NCBI GenBank assembly: GCA_017649485.1 | Contig: JAGCGS010000001.1 | Location: forward strand, 1 to 44,641 | Source of the DNA: Bacteroidaceae bacterium | Lineage (GTDB): Bacteria; Bacteroidota; Bacteroidia; Bacteroidales; Bacteroidaceae | DNA: 44,641 nt | Direction: 5' to 3' | Part shown: positions 1-6,348 of the stretch, piece by piece | Numbering within the stretch: the stretch's first letter is position 1 | Layout of the letters: each line of letters starts with the position of its first letter | Translations under genes and position numbers: made by a program | The notes under the pieces: generated by a model | What the model was told of the DNA's origin: nothing | Databases searched by the model: none | What the model saw: only the letters and a program-made list of their open reading frames with translations

Positions 1-53
1 AGTGATTTAACCATTCAATTAATTGACTAATTATTCTCAATATTAATACTAAC

Positions 54-78
54 AAGCAGGGGGACCCACCCTGCTTTT
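54..78 (+). terminator. Rho-independent terminator
   Basis: An 8-bp perfect stem (54-61 with 69-76) with a 7-nt loop is followed by a short T run. It probably ends a transcript entering from the left of the window. It lies directly upstream of the incomplete propeller gene, so that gene would need its own promoter, and none is obvious. Confidence 0.8.
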
Positions 79-98
79 GTTATGAATGTACTAGTTAT

Positions 99-983
99 TT
101 GCTTAATGTGCTTTTTTTTGAGGAGGTTCTAACTAGTAGATTCGCATATATAAAAATTGCAGGTGATTTTTTGCTTGTTTCTGATTTGCGTTCTTCTGAC
201 AAACTTATTCATTTGTATTATAAGAAAACTTATAAATACTGCGGTAGTACTGGTGATTTAGGGCAAGGCCCTGGCGAAATAGCATCAATAGGTCCGATAG
301 CATATGATGATATTAATTGTTTGCTTTATGTATTGGATTATGGTTCCATGAATGTGTATAGCTTCAACATAAAAAAAGCGATTTCAGATGCAGATTACTT
401 GCCAGAGATAAAATGTAAAATAGATAAGAATTCTTATCCCATTGACTTTGCTTATGTTAATGATACGTTATGTTATGGGGCATTCTCTATCCCTAAGGGG
501 AATGATGTTCAAGATATATCTGGGAAATGGAATATGCTAACAGGCGATGTAATCATACATAAGCAGGAGTATCCAGGTTTAAAAGTTGAACGTGTAGTCT
601 CTGATTATTCATTGAAAAACAAACTGATAGTGGAGTGTAGTACTCGATATGATTTAATGAGCATTTTTAATGAGGATTTGTCTTTGAAGCATAGAATTTA
701 TGGACCTAATTGGAATAAGAATGGTGATTATAAATCACATTTTAAAAGTGTAGTGTTCTATAAAGATTATATCATAGCTTCGTATGATGGGACAAAATAC
801 GAAGAATATAATAAGCCTAAAGTCTGTCATGTGTTTGACTTGGATGGTAATTATATCAAAACCCTTGATGTTGGGTATAGAATCTGGCGCATGAGTGTGG
901 ACGAAGATAATGACCGTCTGTTTTTTACTTTTGATGACGAGATACAGTTCGGCTATCTGGACTTGAAAGGGATATTAGACTAA
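99..983 (+). CDS. BF3164-like six-bladed beta-propeller protein, N-terminally incomplete
   Basis: This 294-residue frame has the signature of Bacteroidales six-bladed propeller lipoproteins (BF3164-like/TolB-like family). Near residues 53-60 it carries the D-L-G-Q-G-P-G-E turn, followed by alternating beta-rich segments to the C-terminus GILD. Family members normally begin with a lipoprotein signal peptide and a further strand, both missing here. The only start in this frame is TTG at 99. An ATG at 82 opens a hydrophobic peptide in another frame that stops at 130, and the two frames would join if the T8 run at 112-119 had one more T. The gene is AT-rich like the next gene. I read it as truncated or frameshifted. 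Family call is fairly sure; whether it is expressed is uncertain. Confidence 0.65.
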   Translation: MLNVLFFEEVLTSRFAYIKIAGDFLLVSDLRSSDKLIHLYYKKTYKYCGSTGDLGQGPGEIASIGPIAYDDINCLLYVLDYGSMNVYSFNIKKAISDADYLPEIKCKIDKNSYPIDFAYVNDTLCYGAFSIPKGNDVQDISGKWNMLTGDVIIHKQEYPGLKVERVVSDYSLKNKLIVECSTRYDLMSIFNEDLSLKHRIYGPNWNKNGDYKSHFKSVVFYKDYIIASYDGTKYEEYNKPKVCHVFDLDGNYIKTLDVGYRIWRMSVDEDNDRLFFTFDDEIQFGYLDLKGILD

Positions 984-1124
984 GAATAGGAATTGAAGAA
1001 GTGGCTTGGCATACTGGTGAACATTGTGTTCTATGGGAGCTTGGCGGTGGTAGGATATCTGCTGCTGCAAATATTTCTCTTAGTGTCGTTTAAGGTGCCA
1101 ACCAATTCTATGTTGCCTGAATGA
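971..1124 (+). repeat. Direct repeat copy A (propeller end plus lepB start)
   Basis: This stretch matches 3942-4092. It starts with the last codons of the propeller gene, runs through a short spacer, and continues into the first 43 codons of a lepB-like frame. In the lepB part I count about 17 differences in 129 bases by eye. The two copies flank the C10 protease and serpin genes. Confidence 0.85.
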
Positions 1125-1130
1125 TGCCGT
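993..1130 (+). pseudogene. Signal peptidase I fragment (decayed lepB copy)
   Basis: A TTG at 993 opens 43 codons that parallel the start of the intact lepB at 3964. The membrane segment and the catalytic-serine box P-T-N-S-M are kept. Against the intact copy one base is missing, so GAAATGATG reads GAATGATG, and the frame stops at 1122-1124. Homology fades just after 1130. Most changes are synonymous or conservative, so the copy was probably once functional and diverged before it was broken. The catalytic lysine and box E regions are absent, so no active enzyme can be made. Confidence 0.85.
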
Positions 1131-1197
1131 GGCTTTATTATCTTTCGATGGAGTTATTCTTATCGGCTATTTTGACTTGGATAAAGTGTTGGATTGA
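1129..1197 (+). pseudogene. C-terminal remnant of a second beta-propeller gene
   Basis: Read from 1129, the frame gives about 22 codons ending D-L-D-K-V-L-D-stop at 1197. This is clearly related to the end of the propeller gene at 99-983 (D-L-K-G-I-L-D-stop), including the preceding F-D and G-Y motifs. It abuts the lepB fragment with no spacer, so the join is a deletion scar. It implies that a second propeller gene once stood here. Confidence 0.75.
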
Positions 1198-1226
1198 TAT
1201 TAGTAACAATTAAAAAAATATGAATT

Positions 1227-2627
1227 ATGAATAAAAAGTTTTTTTCAATTACTGTGTTGTCATTAATTTGCTTCTTTTCTTGCATCTCTTGTACAAATGA
1301 AGAAGATTATTCAATTGTTCAGGAAGGCCATACAAGATTAGAAGTTGCTACCTTCAATGTAAATGTTCTTGATGACATCCAGAAGTACGTAAACTATAGA
1401 ATGGCTGAAAGTGCAGATACAAGAAGTCTGCAAAATATTTGTTATGAACCCTATACAATTGCTGGTGATACGGCACTATATATTGTTAACTATGCCGATG
1501 GATGGGATGTTATGTCAACAGACCAACGTACTCCTATGGTTATGATGTCTTCTGATTCTGGCCATTTGGATGGAAGGAACCTTCCATATCCTCTAAGAGC
1601 TTATATAGGTAGTATAGCAAACGAAATACATCAACTGAAACAGATAGAGAATGTTAATAATGTTATTCATCCTGAGTGGCTAAAAATGCCTTCAAAAGAG
1701 GATTTGCACGACACGGAAAAAGAAGGGAACACCAGAGACGGATTGGAACCAGGTGTGGGCTATTGGGAACTGCTATATTCGATAACTGTCGGTACTCCTA
1801 CTGTTACTGAGTCTCCAAAAATGACAAGTACCTCATGGGATCAAGAAGATCCTTGGAATTATTATATTCCGTATGCAGCTGATAGTGCTTATTATGTAGG
1901 ACCAGCAGGATGTGGCGCAGTTGCTTCTGCTCAATATCTTTATTATCTCCATTCAAAATATGGAGTTCCTACTTCAGCTGTAACCTCAGCAACAATTAAT
2001 AATGCAAATACCCACACTTTCACTTTCTCAAACAAAACAACTACAGCTTGGAACAATATGGCATTAAATGGAAATGGTACGACTAATGCAAAGAGAAAAT
2101 CTGCCATGTTAATAGCATATTCAGCTGACAGAATAGGAACCCAATACTATAAGGATGGTGCATATTCATCATTTAATAATGATATTTCTTTCATTAATTC
2201 AGAGACAGGTTATCACTTTTATTCCGCAAATTATGATTATAACTACGTGATAAATCAATTGCTTAATAATAAAGCTGTTTTAATGAGAGCTGAAGATACT
2301 TCAACATCGGATGGTCATGTTTTTATTGCAGATAGGATAATAACAACGAATACTACATATTGTGATTATTATGGATGGGTTGGAACGACTAGTACAGGTG
2401 AAAGCGCAAATTACATTGATGAAAGCAATGGTCATATTATCGGGTATAAAATTAAGAAACAAGAGATTGTGACTCGGACAACATATAGTTACAAAATGAA
2501 TTGGGGCTGGGGTGGAGATAATGATAATGTGGTTTGCAATCCATATAGTATAAATGACTGGTTTGTCACGATGAGTGATGGGCAGCAGTATCATTTTAAC
2601 AGTGGTCGCAAAATGGCGAGACAATAA
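1227..2627 (+). CDS. Exported C10 family (streptopain-type) cysteine protease
   Basis: The 466-residue protein starts with a signal peptide and possible lipobox Cys22. A SpeB/streptopain-type propeptide region follows around residues 80-115 (the Y-I-V-N-Y-A-D-G-W stretch). The papain-fold catalytic domain has nucleophile Cys229 in G-P-A-G-C-G-A, general base His364 in D-G-H-V-F, and the N-W-G-W-G-G box at 425-430 typical of family C10. All catalytic elements are present, so an active zymogen is expected at the cell surface or outside. The Cys motif lacks the usual G-C-V-A-T form. The next gene, 94 nt away, encodes a serpin. Related enzymes include Prevotella interpain and Bacteroides Bfp/Btp proteases; the substrate here is unknown. 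The gene is clearly AT-richer than the housekeeping part of the window, suggesting transfer. Confidence 0.9.
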   Translation: MNKKFFSITVLSLICFFSCISCTNEEDYSIVQEGHTRLEVATFNVNVLDDIQKYVNYRMAESADTRSLQNICYEPYTIAGDTALYIVNYADGWDVMSTDQRTPMVMMSSDSGHLDGRNLPYPLRAYIGSIANEIHQLKQIENVNNVIHPEWLKMPSKEDLHDTEKEGNTRDGLEPGVGYWELLYSITVGTPTVTESPKMTSTSWDQEDPWNYYIPYAADSAYYVGPAGCGAVASAQYLYYLHSKYGVPTSAVTSATINNANTHTFTFSNKTTTAWNNMALNGNGTTNAKRKSAMLIAYSADRIGTQYYKDGAYSSFNNDISFINSETGYHFYSANYDYNYVINQLLNNKAVLMRAEDTSTSDGHVFIADRIITTNTTYCDYYGWVGTTSTGESANYIDESNGHIIGYKIKKQEIVTRTTYSYKMNWGWGGDNDNVVCNPYSINDWFVTMSDGQQYHFNSGRKMARQ

Positions 2628-2721
2628 TAACTTATAGATTTATCACTTTTTCGTGCAATGTTTTCATGTTTCTGTATTTTATGGGAGTAAGAGATGTAGA
2701 AAAAATTAAACATGATGAATT

Positions 2722-3936
2722 ATGAAAAAGGTATTATTATTTCTGTTAGCAGTAGCTTTGTACGGTTGTGGTGACGAAGAGCAAATTGCCAATACGAGGA
2801 ATGAGGCAGAACCCATTGAACTCAATGGGGAGCAGATGGAGATTAATTCAAGCTTGCAATCTTTCTCCTGGGAATTCTTTTCACAAGTTTATCGCGGCAA
2901 GGGTGACGGGAATAATATAATCGTGTCGCCCATTAGTTTGGAAATGAATCTTGGTATGTTGCTTATCGGACTGACAGGAAACAGTAAGCAAGAATTGTTG
3001 AAGGTCATGCATCTGCAAGGGCATGATACCAATGACATAGACTTGTTCTTCAAGAGAATGATGGAGGGGATACAAAGGACTGATAAGCAGACCACTTTCA
3101 ATAGTGCCAATTCTTTTTGGTTTGATGAGAAATACAGGGTGGCAAAAGACTTCAGCTCTGTTATCAAAAATAACTATGGTGCTGAAGTCGGAAGTGTTGA
3201 TTTTGCCGACATCAAGGCCAAGGACACCATAAACAAGTGGTGTGCTCAGCAGACCAATCAGCGTATTCTCCAGATTGTCAATGACACAAATCCAGACATG
3301 CTGTTCTATCTTATCAATGCCATCTATTTTGACTCTACCTGGGAAAAGCCTTTTGAGAAAGGTGATTATGAAATATTTACTTATGAAAATGGAACCCAAG
3401 ACAAGATCAGGATGATGGAGAAGAAGGGTAACTGGCTTTTTTCAGAGCGTGATTCATATATGATTTGCAGTATGCCATATACCAACGGCTCTTTCAGTAT
3501 GTTGCTGATTTTGCCAAAGGTGGGATATGATGTAAAAGATGTAATGGCTAATTTAGAAGTTGAGGATTTGTTGCTGAGTAGGATGTATAATACCGATGTT
3601 CATGTCTGGATGCCTGAGTTTCAATGTGTTTATCCTATCAATGACATCTACGCAAAACTCATGGATATGAATCCAAACTTTGTGTTGAATGCCAATGAGA
3701 TGGATATGTTTGATGAAGCAATAAAGGGTGATGTGTATATAGCTCAGAAAAACTACATCAAAGTGGATGAGCGGGGAACTGAAGCTGCCACAGTTACTTA
3801 TACCGGGATGGAGGCTACTGCTCCTCCAGCTTTTGAGCGGAAGTATGTTGAGATGCATTTCGACCATCCCTTCCTTTACAGTATTATAGAAACAAGTACC
3901 AACTGCCCTTTGTTTATCGGATATCATGGCAATTGA
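2722..3936 (+). CDS. Serpin-family protease inhibitor, lipoprotein
   Basis: The 404-residue protein has a short signal peptide with lipobox L-Y-G-Cys16 and then a full-length serpin fold. The hinge of the reactive-centre loop is of inhibitory type: Glu350 (P17), Gly352, Thr353 and Glu354-Ala-Ala, with small residues following. Counting 17 residues from Glu350 puts P1 at Thr366, but the exact scissile bond cannot be fixed by eye. The conserved H-P-F-L-Y strand comes later. It is the downstream neighbour of the C10 protease, and both genes share the same bases around their starts (ATGAATTATGAA). Bacterial serpins such as Tannerella miropin inhibit several protease classes. Whether this one protects the producer from its own protease or blocks host enzymes is inference. 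Confidence 0.93.
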   Translation: MKKVLLFLLAVALYGCGDEEQIANTRNEAEPIELNGEQMEINSSLQSFSWEFFSQVYRGKGDGNNIIVSPISLEMNLGMLLIGLTGNSKQELLKVMHLQGHDTNDIDLFFKRMMEGIQRTDKQTTFNSANSFWFDEKYRVAKDFSSVIKNNYGAEVGSVDFADIKAKDTINKWCAQQTNQRILQIVNDTNPDMLFYLINAIYFDSTWEKPFEKGDYEIFTYENGTQDKIRMMEKKGNWLFSERDSYMICSMPYTNGSFSMLLILPKVGYDVKDVMANLEVEDLLLSRMYNTDVHVWMPEFQCVYPINDIYAKLMDMNPNFVLNANEMDMFDEAIKGDVYIAQKNYIKVDERGTEAATVTYTGMEATAPPAFERKYVEMHFDHPFLYSIIETSTNCPLFIGYHGN

Positions 3937-3941
3937 GGTAT

Positions 3942-4092
3942 GATATTAGACTGAGGAGATGAATTGAAGAAATGCCTCAACATACTGGTGAACTTAGTGT
4001 TCTATGGGTGCCTGGCAGTGGTGGGGTATCTGCTGCTGCAAGTATTTCTCTTGGTATCGTTTAAGGTGCCGACCAATTCTATGGTGCCTGAA
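3942..4092 (+). repeat. Direct repeat copy B (propeller end plus lepB start)
   Basis: This is the second copy of the 971-1124 repeat. The first ten bases equal the end of the propeller gene, although here they follow a serpin, so they are an orphan tail of a lost propeller gene. The rest is the 5' end of the intact lepB. Confidence 0.85.
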
Positions 4093-4842
4093 ATGATGCC
4101 GGGAGATTTTATTTTGGTTGAGAAGCTCAGCATGGGACCGAGGCTGTTTGATGTGTTCAAGGCCACAAGATTAGAGGAGGTTGAGATTCATCGCCTGCCA
4201 GGACTGAGGGGCATCAGGCGGAATGATGTGGTGGTGTTTAACTTTCCCTACGAGTATGGGCGATGGGACAGCATAAGGTTTCATGTGATGAAATACTATA
4301 CGAAACGCTGCATCGGACTGCCTGGTGATACCATCAGTATAAGGAACGGATTGTATCAGATAGCTGGCGAGAAAGGGGAAATAGAAAAACGTTCACAACA
4401 GATGGAGTTGGCTCTGTTCTCAGACAGCATACTCTCGGAGAGGTTTCCTGACCCTGTGTATCCAGAGGCATCGGCAGGTGTAGGCATGGGTTGGACACTG
4501 AAGGAGTTTGGTCCCCTGCCCATTCCCAAGCGCGGGCAAAAAGTGAGGATGGACAGCACAGCCTGGAAACTCTATCACCAGTTGGTGGAATGGGAGCAGA
4601 AGAGGAAGCTGACGGTTGATGACCAGGGAGTGGTGAGGATGGGAGGGGATGCCATTCAGGAATACACCTTTACCCATGACTATTACTTCATGGCTGGCGA
4701 CAATGCCGTCAGCTCCATCGATTCCCGCTTCTGGGGCTTGGTGCCAGATGACTATATCGTGGGCAGGGTTTGGCGCATCTGGAAGTCGGTTGACAGCAAA
4801 GGCAAAGTGAGGTGGGATAGGGTCTTTAAGAAGGTGAACTGA
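3964..4842 (+). CDS. lepB: Signal peptidase I (S26A)
   Basis: The 292-residue enzyme cleaves signal peptides at the outer face of the inner membrane. An N-terminal membrane segment (about 8-32) is followed by catalytic Ser39 in P-T-N-S-M, catalytic Lys114 in K-R-C-I-G-L-P-G-D, and box E near the C-terminus (G-D-N-A-V-S-S-I-D-S-R). The start is TTG at 3964 with GAGGAG just upstream. The ATG at 3959 hits a stop at once and no ATG lies in frame nearby. It follows an exported protease and its inhibitor and may be a dedicated extra peptidase rather than the main housekeeping enzyme. A broken paralogue of its 5' end lies at 993-1130. Confidence 0.93.
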   Translation: MKKCLNILVNLVFYGCLAVVGYLLLQVFLLVSFKVPTNSMVPEMMPGDFILVEKLSMGPRLFDVFKATRLEEVEIHRLPGLRGIRRNDVVVFNFPYEYGRWDSIRFHVMKYYTKRCIGLPGDTISIRNGLYQIAGEKGEIEKRSQQMELALFSDSILSERFPDPVYPEASAGVGMGWTLKEFGPLPIPKRGQKVRMDSTAWKLYHQLVEWEQKRKLTVDDQGVVRMGGDAIQEYTFTHDYYFMAGDNAVSSIDSRFWGLVPDDYIVGRVWRIWKSVDSKGKVRWDRVFKKVN

Positions 4843-4889
4843 AGCAATAATTATATTTTGATTATATTGCCAATGGCAGTTAAGCTGAG

Positions 4890-5333
4890 ATGAAGATTGT
4901 GATTATAGAAAATGAGGATATGGCTTCCAGCTTGCGCAAAGCTTTGGGAGACAGGGCTGCGGATTTAAATGACCTTGGCGTTGAGGGCAAACATGCTCAG
5001 GAGATAGCCCGCCAGGAACCTGATGTGATACTGATGGATGAGCATATCAGGTTAGGCTCCTTCACCTTTATGCCAGACTGCATGAGGCTTGAGCGCGAAG
5101 GCCAGACGATTCGTCTCTCTAAATATCAGAACAAGCTGCTCTGCCTGCTTTGCGCATGTATGGACATTACGGTTACTCGTGATGAGATCCATCGCATGCT
5201 TTGGCCCGATATTATTGTCATCGACCAGTCTGTCAACAATCTCATCTTTCAGCTTCGCAAACTCCTCCAAGTTGATAGCCACATCCGAATTGAGAATATC
5301 AGAGGTGTAGGCTATCGGCTCTGTGTAGAGTGA
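4890..5333 (+). CDS. OmpR-type winged-helix regulator with a half-length receiver domain
   Basis: The protein has 147 residues. Residues 1-51 look like the first half of a response-regulator receiver: beta1 with an acidic cluster, then a helix and L-M-D50-E at the phosphoacceptor position. Residue 53 then runs straight into a complete OmpR/PhoB winged-helix domain ending in R-G-V-G-Y-R-L. About 60 residues covering beta4 to alpha5 are missing in frame. Such a protein cannot fold as a normal phospho-switch, so it may bind DNA constitutively or be a relic. The gene lies 47 nt after lepB and could regulate the protease cassette, but no histidine kinase is nearby. The DNA-binding call is sure; the role is inferred. 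Confidence 0.8.
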   Translation: MKIVIIENEDMASSLRKALGDRAADLNDLGVEGKHAQEIARQEPDVILMDEHIRLGSFTFMPDCMRLEREGQTIRLSKYQNKLLCLLCACMDITVTRDEIHRMLWPDIIVIDQSVNNLIFQLRKLLQVDSHIRIENIRGVGYRLCVE

Positions 5334-5443
5334 AATTGATGAAAAAAACAGAATTGCGTGTTTTTTGCCTACACAGCCTACACTATGGCTGGAAACGCTG
5401 TGTTCATGGGCGTTTGCGGGGCGTTTGCGGGGTGTAGGCAGGC

Positions 5444-5469
5444 GTGTAGGCGGTGTAGGCCGCCTACAC
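5444..5469. repeat. 10-bp stem-loop built from GTGTAGGC motifs
   Basis: GTGTAGGCGG at 5444-5453 pairs perfectly with 5460-5469 across a 6-nt loop. The segment 5444-5460 can instead pair with 5367-5383 (17 positions, one mismatch), so two exclusive folds exist. Confidence 0.75.
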
Positions 5470-5495
5470 TGATTAGTCACCTTATTATGCCCAAT

Positions 5496-5536
5496 CTTTT
5501 ACTTGAAGCTGATGCCTTGCTTACTTCAAGTAAAAG
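5496..5536. repeat. 13-bp stem-loop, first of a set of spaced repeats
   Basis: CTTTTACTTGAAG at 5496-5508 pairs perfectly with 5524-5536 across a 15-nt loop. The right arm belongs to a repeat of form TTAC-TTCAAGTAAAAG at 5521-5536, which recurs in altered form at 5604-5620 and 5626-5642. It could terminate the transcript from the regulator gene, but no T run follows. Confidence 0.7.
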
Positions 5537-5669
5537 GCTCGATTACTTGAACTAATCAATCTACTTCAAGCGGGCTTCACAATTCTCTCGAGAATTTAAG
5601 CTCTTACTCCAAGTAAAAGCACCGCTTACCTCCAGTAAAAGCATCTCTTACCTGCGCTATGTTCTTACT

Positions 5670-5747
5670 CTCCCCCTTGTTAAGGGGGAGTACTCCGAAA
5701 CTGCCCCTAACTCCTCCCCTATATAGGGGAGGGGGACCGCTTGCGGT
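5670..5747. repeat. Three adjacent G/C-rich palindromes
   Basis: Perfect inverted repeats lie at 5670-5690 (9-bp stem, GTT loop), 5713-5732 (10-bp arms, no loop) and 5736-5747 (ACCGC-TT-GCGGT). The polypurine/polypyrimidine composition differs sharply from the AT-rich genes to the left. They look like dispersed intergenic repeats rather than a single terminator. Confidence 0.7.
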
Positions 5748-5794
5748 GGAGGAGTATTATCAGTAACAGCATCGCTTAACGGCGGCTGAAGAAG

Positions 5795-5834
5795 CATCAG
5801 GCGGCACCTGATGACCAGCCAGGCGGCACCTGAT
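5795..5834. repeat. Tandem hairpins around GGCGGCACC
   Basis: CATCAGG (5795-5801) pairs with CCTGATG (5807-5813) around CGGCA. The same core with its right arm is repeated at 5820-5834. The pair lies just inside the right inverted repeat of the 5361-5854 block. Confidence 0.65.
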
Positions 5835-5888
5835 GGATTAGTGTAGGCAAAAATGAAGCGAAAATTATTTTTTCGAGTTTTTCTCGTG

Positions 5889-6227
5889 TTACCTCCTGTC
5901 GCCCAGCTGCTTCTTGGCTGCTTCAGCAGCATCGTCGATGGCCTGGTTAGCGGCATCCTTGGCAGCGTTGGTAACTTCATTTGCCTTGTCAACAGCAGCC
6001 TTCTTCAAGTCTTCGCCTGCTTGCTTGGCAGCTTCTTTTACAGACTCCAGTCCCTCAGCTGCCTTGTTGGCAACCTCCTCGGCAGCTTTGGCAGCTGCAG
6101 CAGAGATAGAATCCTGCCTGGTCATTTCTTTCTTAACTGGTTCTTCACTCTTGGCATTACCATTACCTCCGCATGATGCGAGAGATACAGCTATGAAAGC
6201 TGCAACAAAAAACATAATCTTTTTCAT
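5889..6227 (-). CDS. Small Ala/Lys/Glu-rich helical lipoprotein
   Basis: This 112-residue protein starts at the ATG ending at 6227; an upstream in-frame ATG at 6272 would put 15 extra residues before the signal peptide. The signal peptide ends in a good lipobox, L-A-S-Cys19. The remainder, from about residue 35, is almost entirely amphipathic helix rich in A, K, E and D with about 11-residue periodicity. It resembles YtxH/LEA-like or apolipoprotein-like proteins. It is expected as a periplasmic lipid-anchored coil, perhaps linked to envelope stability. No catalytic motif is present. It is divergently oriented to mtaB. Function unknown. Confidence 0.8.
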   Translation of the reverse strand: MKKIMFFVAAFIAVSLASCGGNGNAKSEEPVKKEMTRQDSISAAAAKAAEEVANKAAEGLESVKEAAKQAGEDLKKAAVDKANEVTNAAKDAANQAIDDAAEAAKKQLGDRR

Positions 6228-6321
6228 TTCCTTTTGCTTTAAAATCGTACAAACTATTAAAAACGGTGGCAAAGTTAGCCAGAAATACTATATGTTGTTC
6301 AATAAACAACAAAAAAATTCT

Positions 6322-6329
6322 TACCTTTG
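6322..6329 (+). promoter_or_regulatory. Bacteroidota -7 box of mtaB
   Basis: TACCTTTG fits the TAnnTTTG consensus and lies 19 nt before the mtaB start codon. The -33 element is weak; the nearest TTG is at 6295-6297, spaced slightly too far. The position supports ATG 6349 as the start rather than any upstream codon. Confidence 0.6.
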
Positions 6330-6348
6330 CAGTCAGATAAAGCATGCT

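Larger units (their letters stand above)
5361..5854. mobile_element. Candidate non-autonomous (MITE-like) element, no coding capacity
   Basis: This 555-nt gap (5334-5888) contains no gene I can support. The motif TTTTTGCCTACAC at 5362-5374 and its reverse complement at 5841-5853 face each other as 13-bp terminal inverted repeats. Between them lie further copies of GTGTAGGC (5432, 5444, 5453; reversed at 5376 and 5462) and a series of hairpins. I see no clear target-site duplication and no transposase, so the mobile-element reading is a hypothesis. It could also be a block of stacked repeat elements. Confidence 0.4.

Noticed and set aside
5496-5660. CRISPR-like repeat array
   Set aside because: Repeats are short, divergent and unevenly spaced, spacers are not uniform, and no cas gene is present.
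5914-6348. Long 5' extension of the mtaB reading frame
   Set aside because: It is antisense to the small lipoprotein gene, is Ala/Ser-rich low complexity, and lies before the mtaB promoter box; homology begins at 6349.
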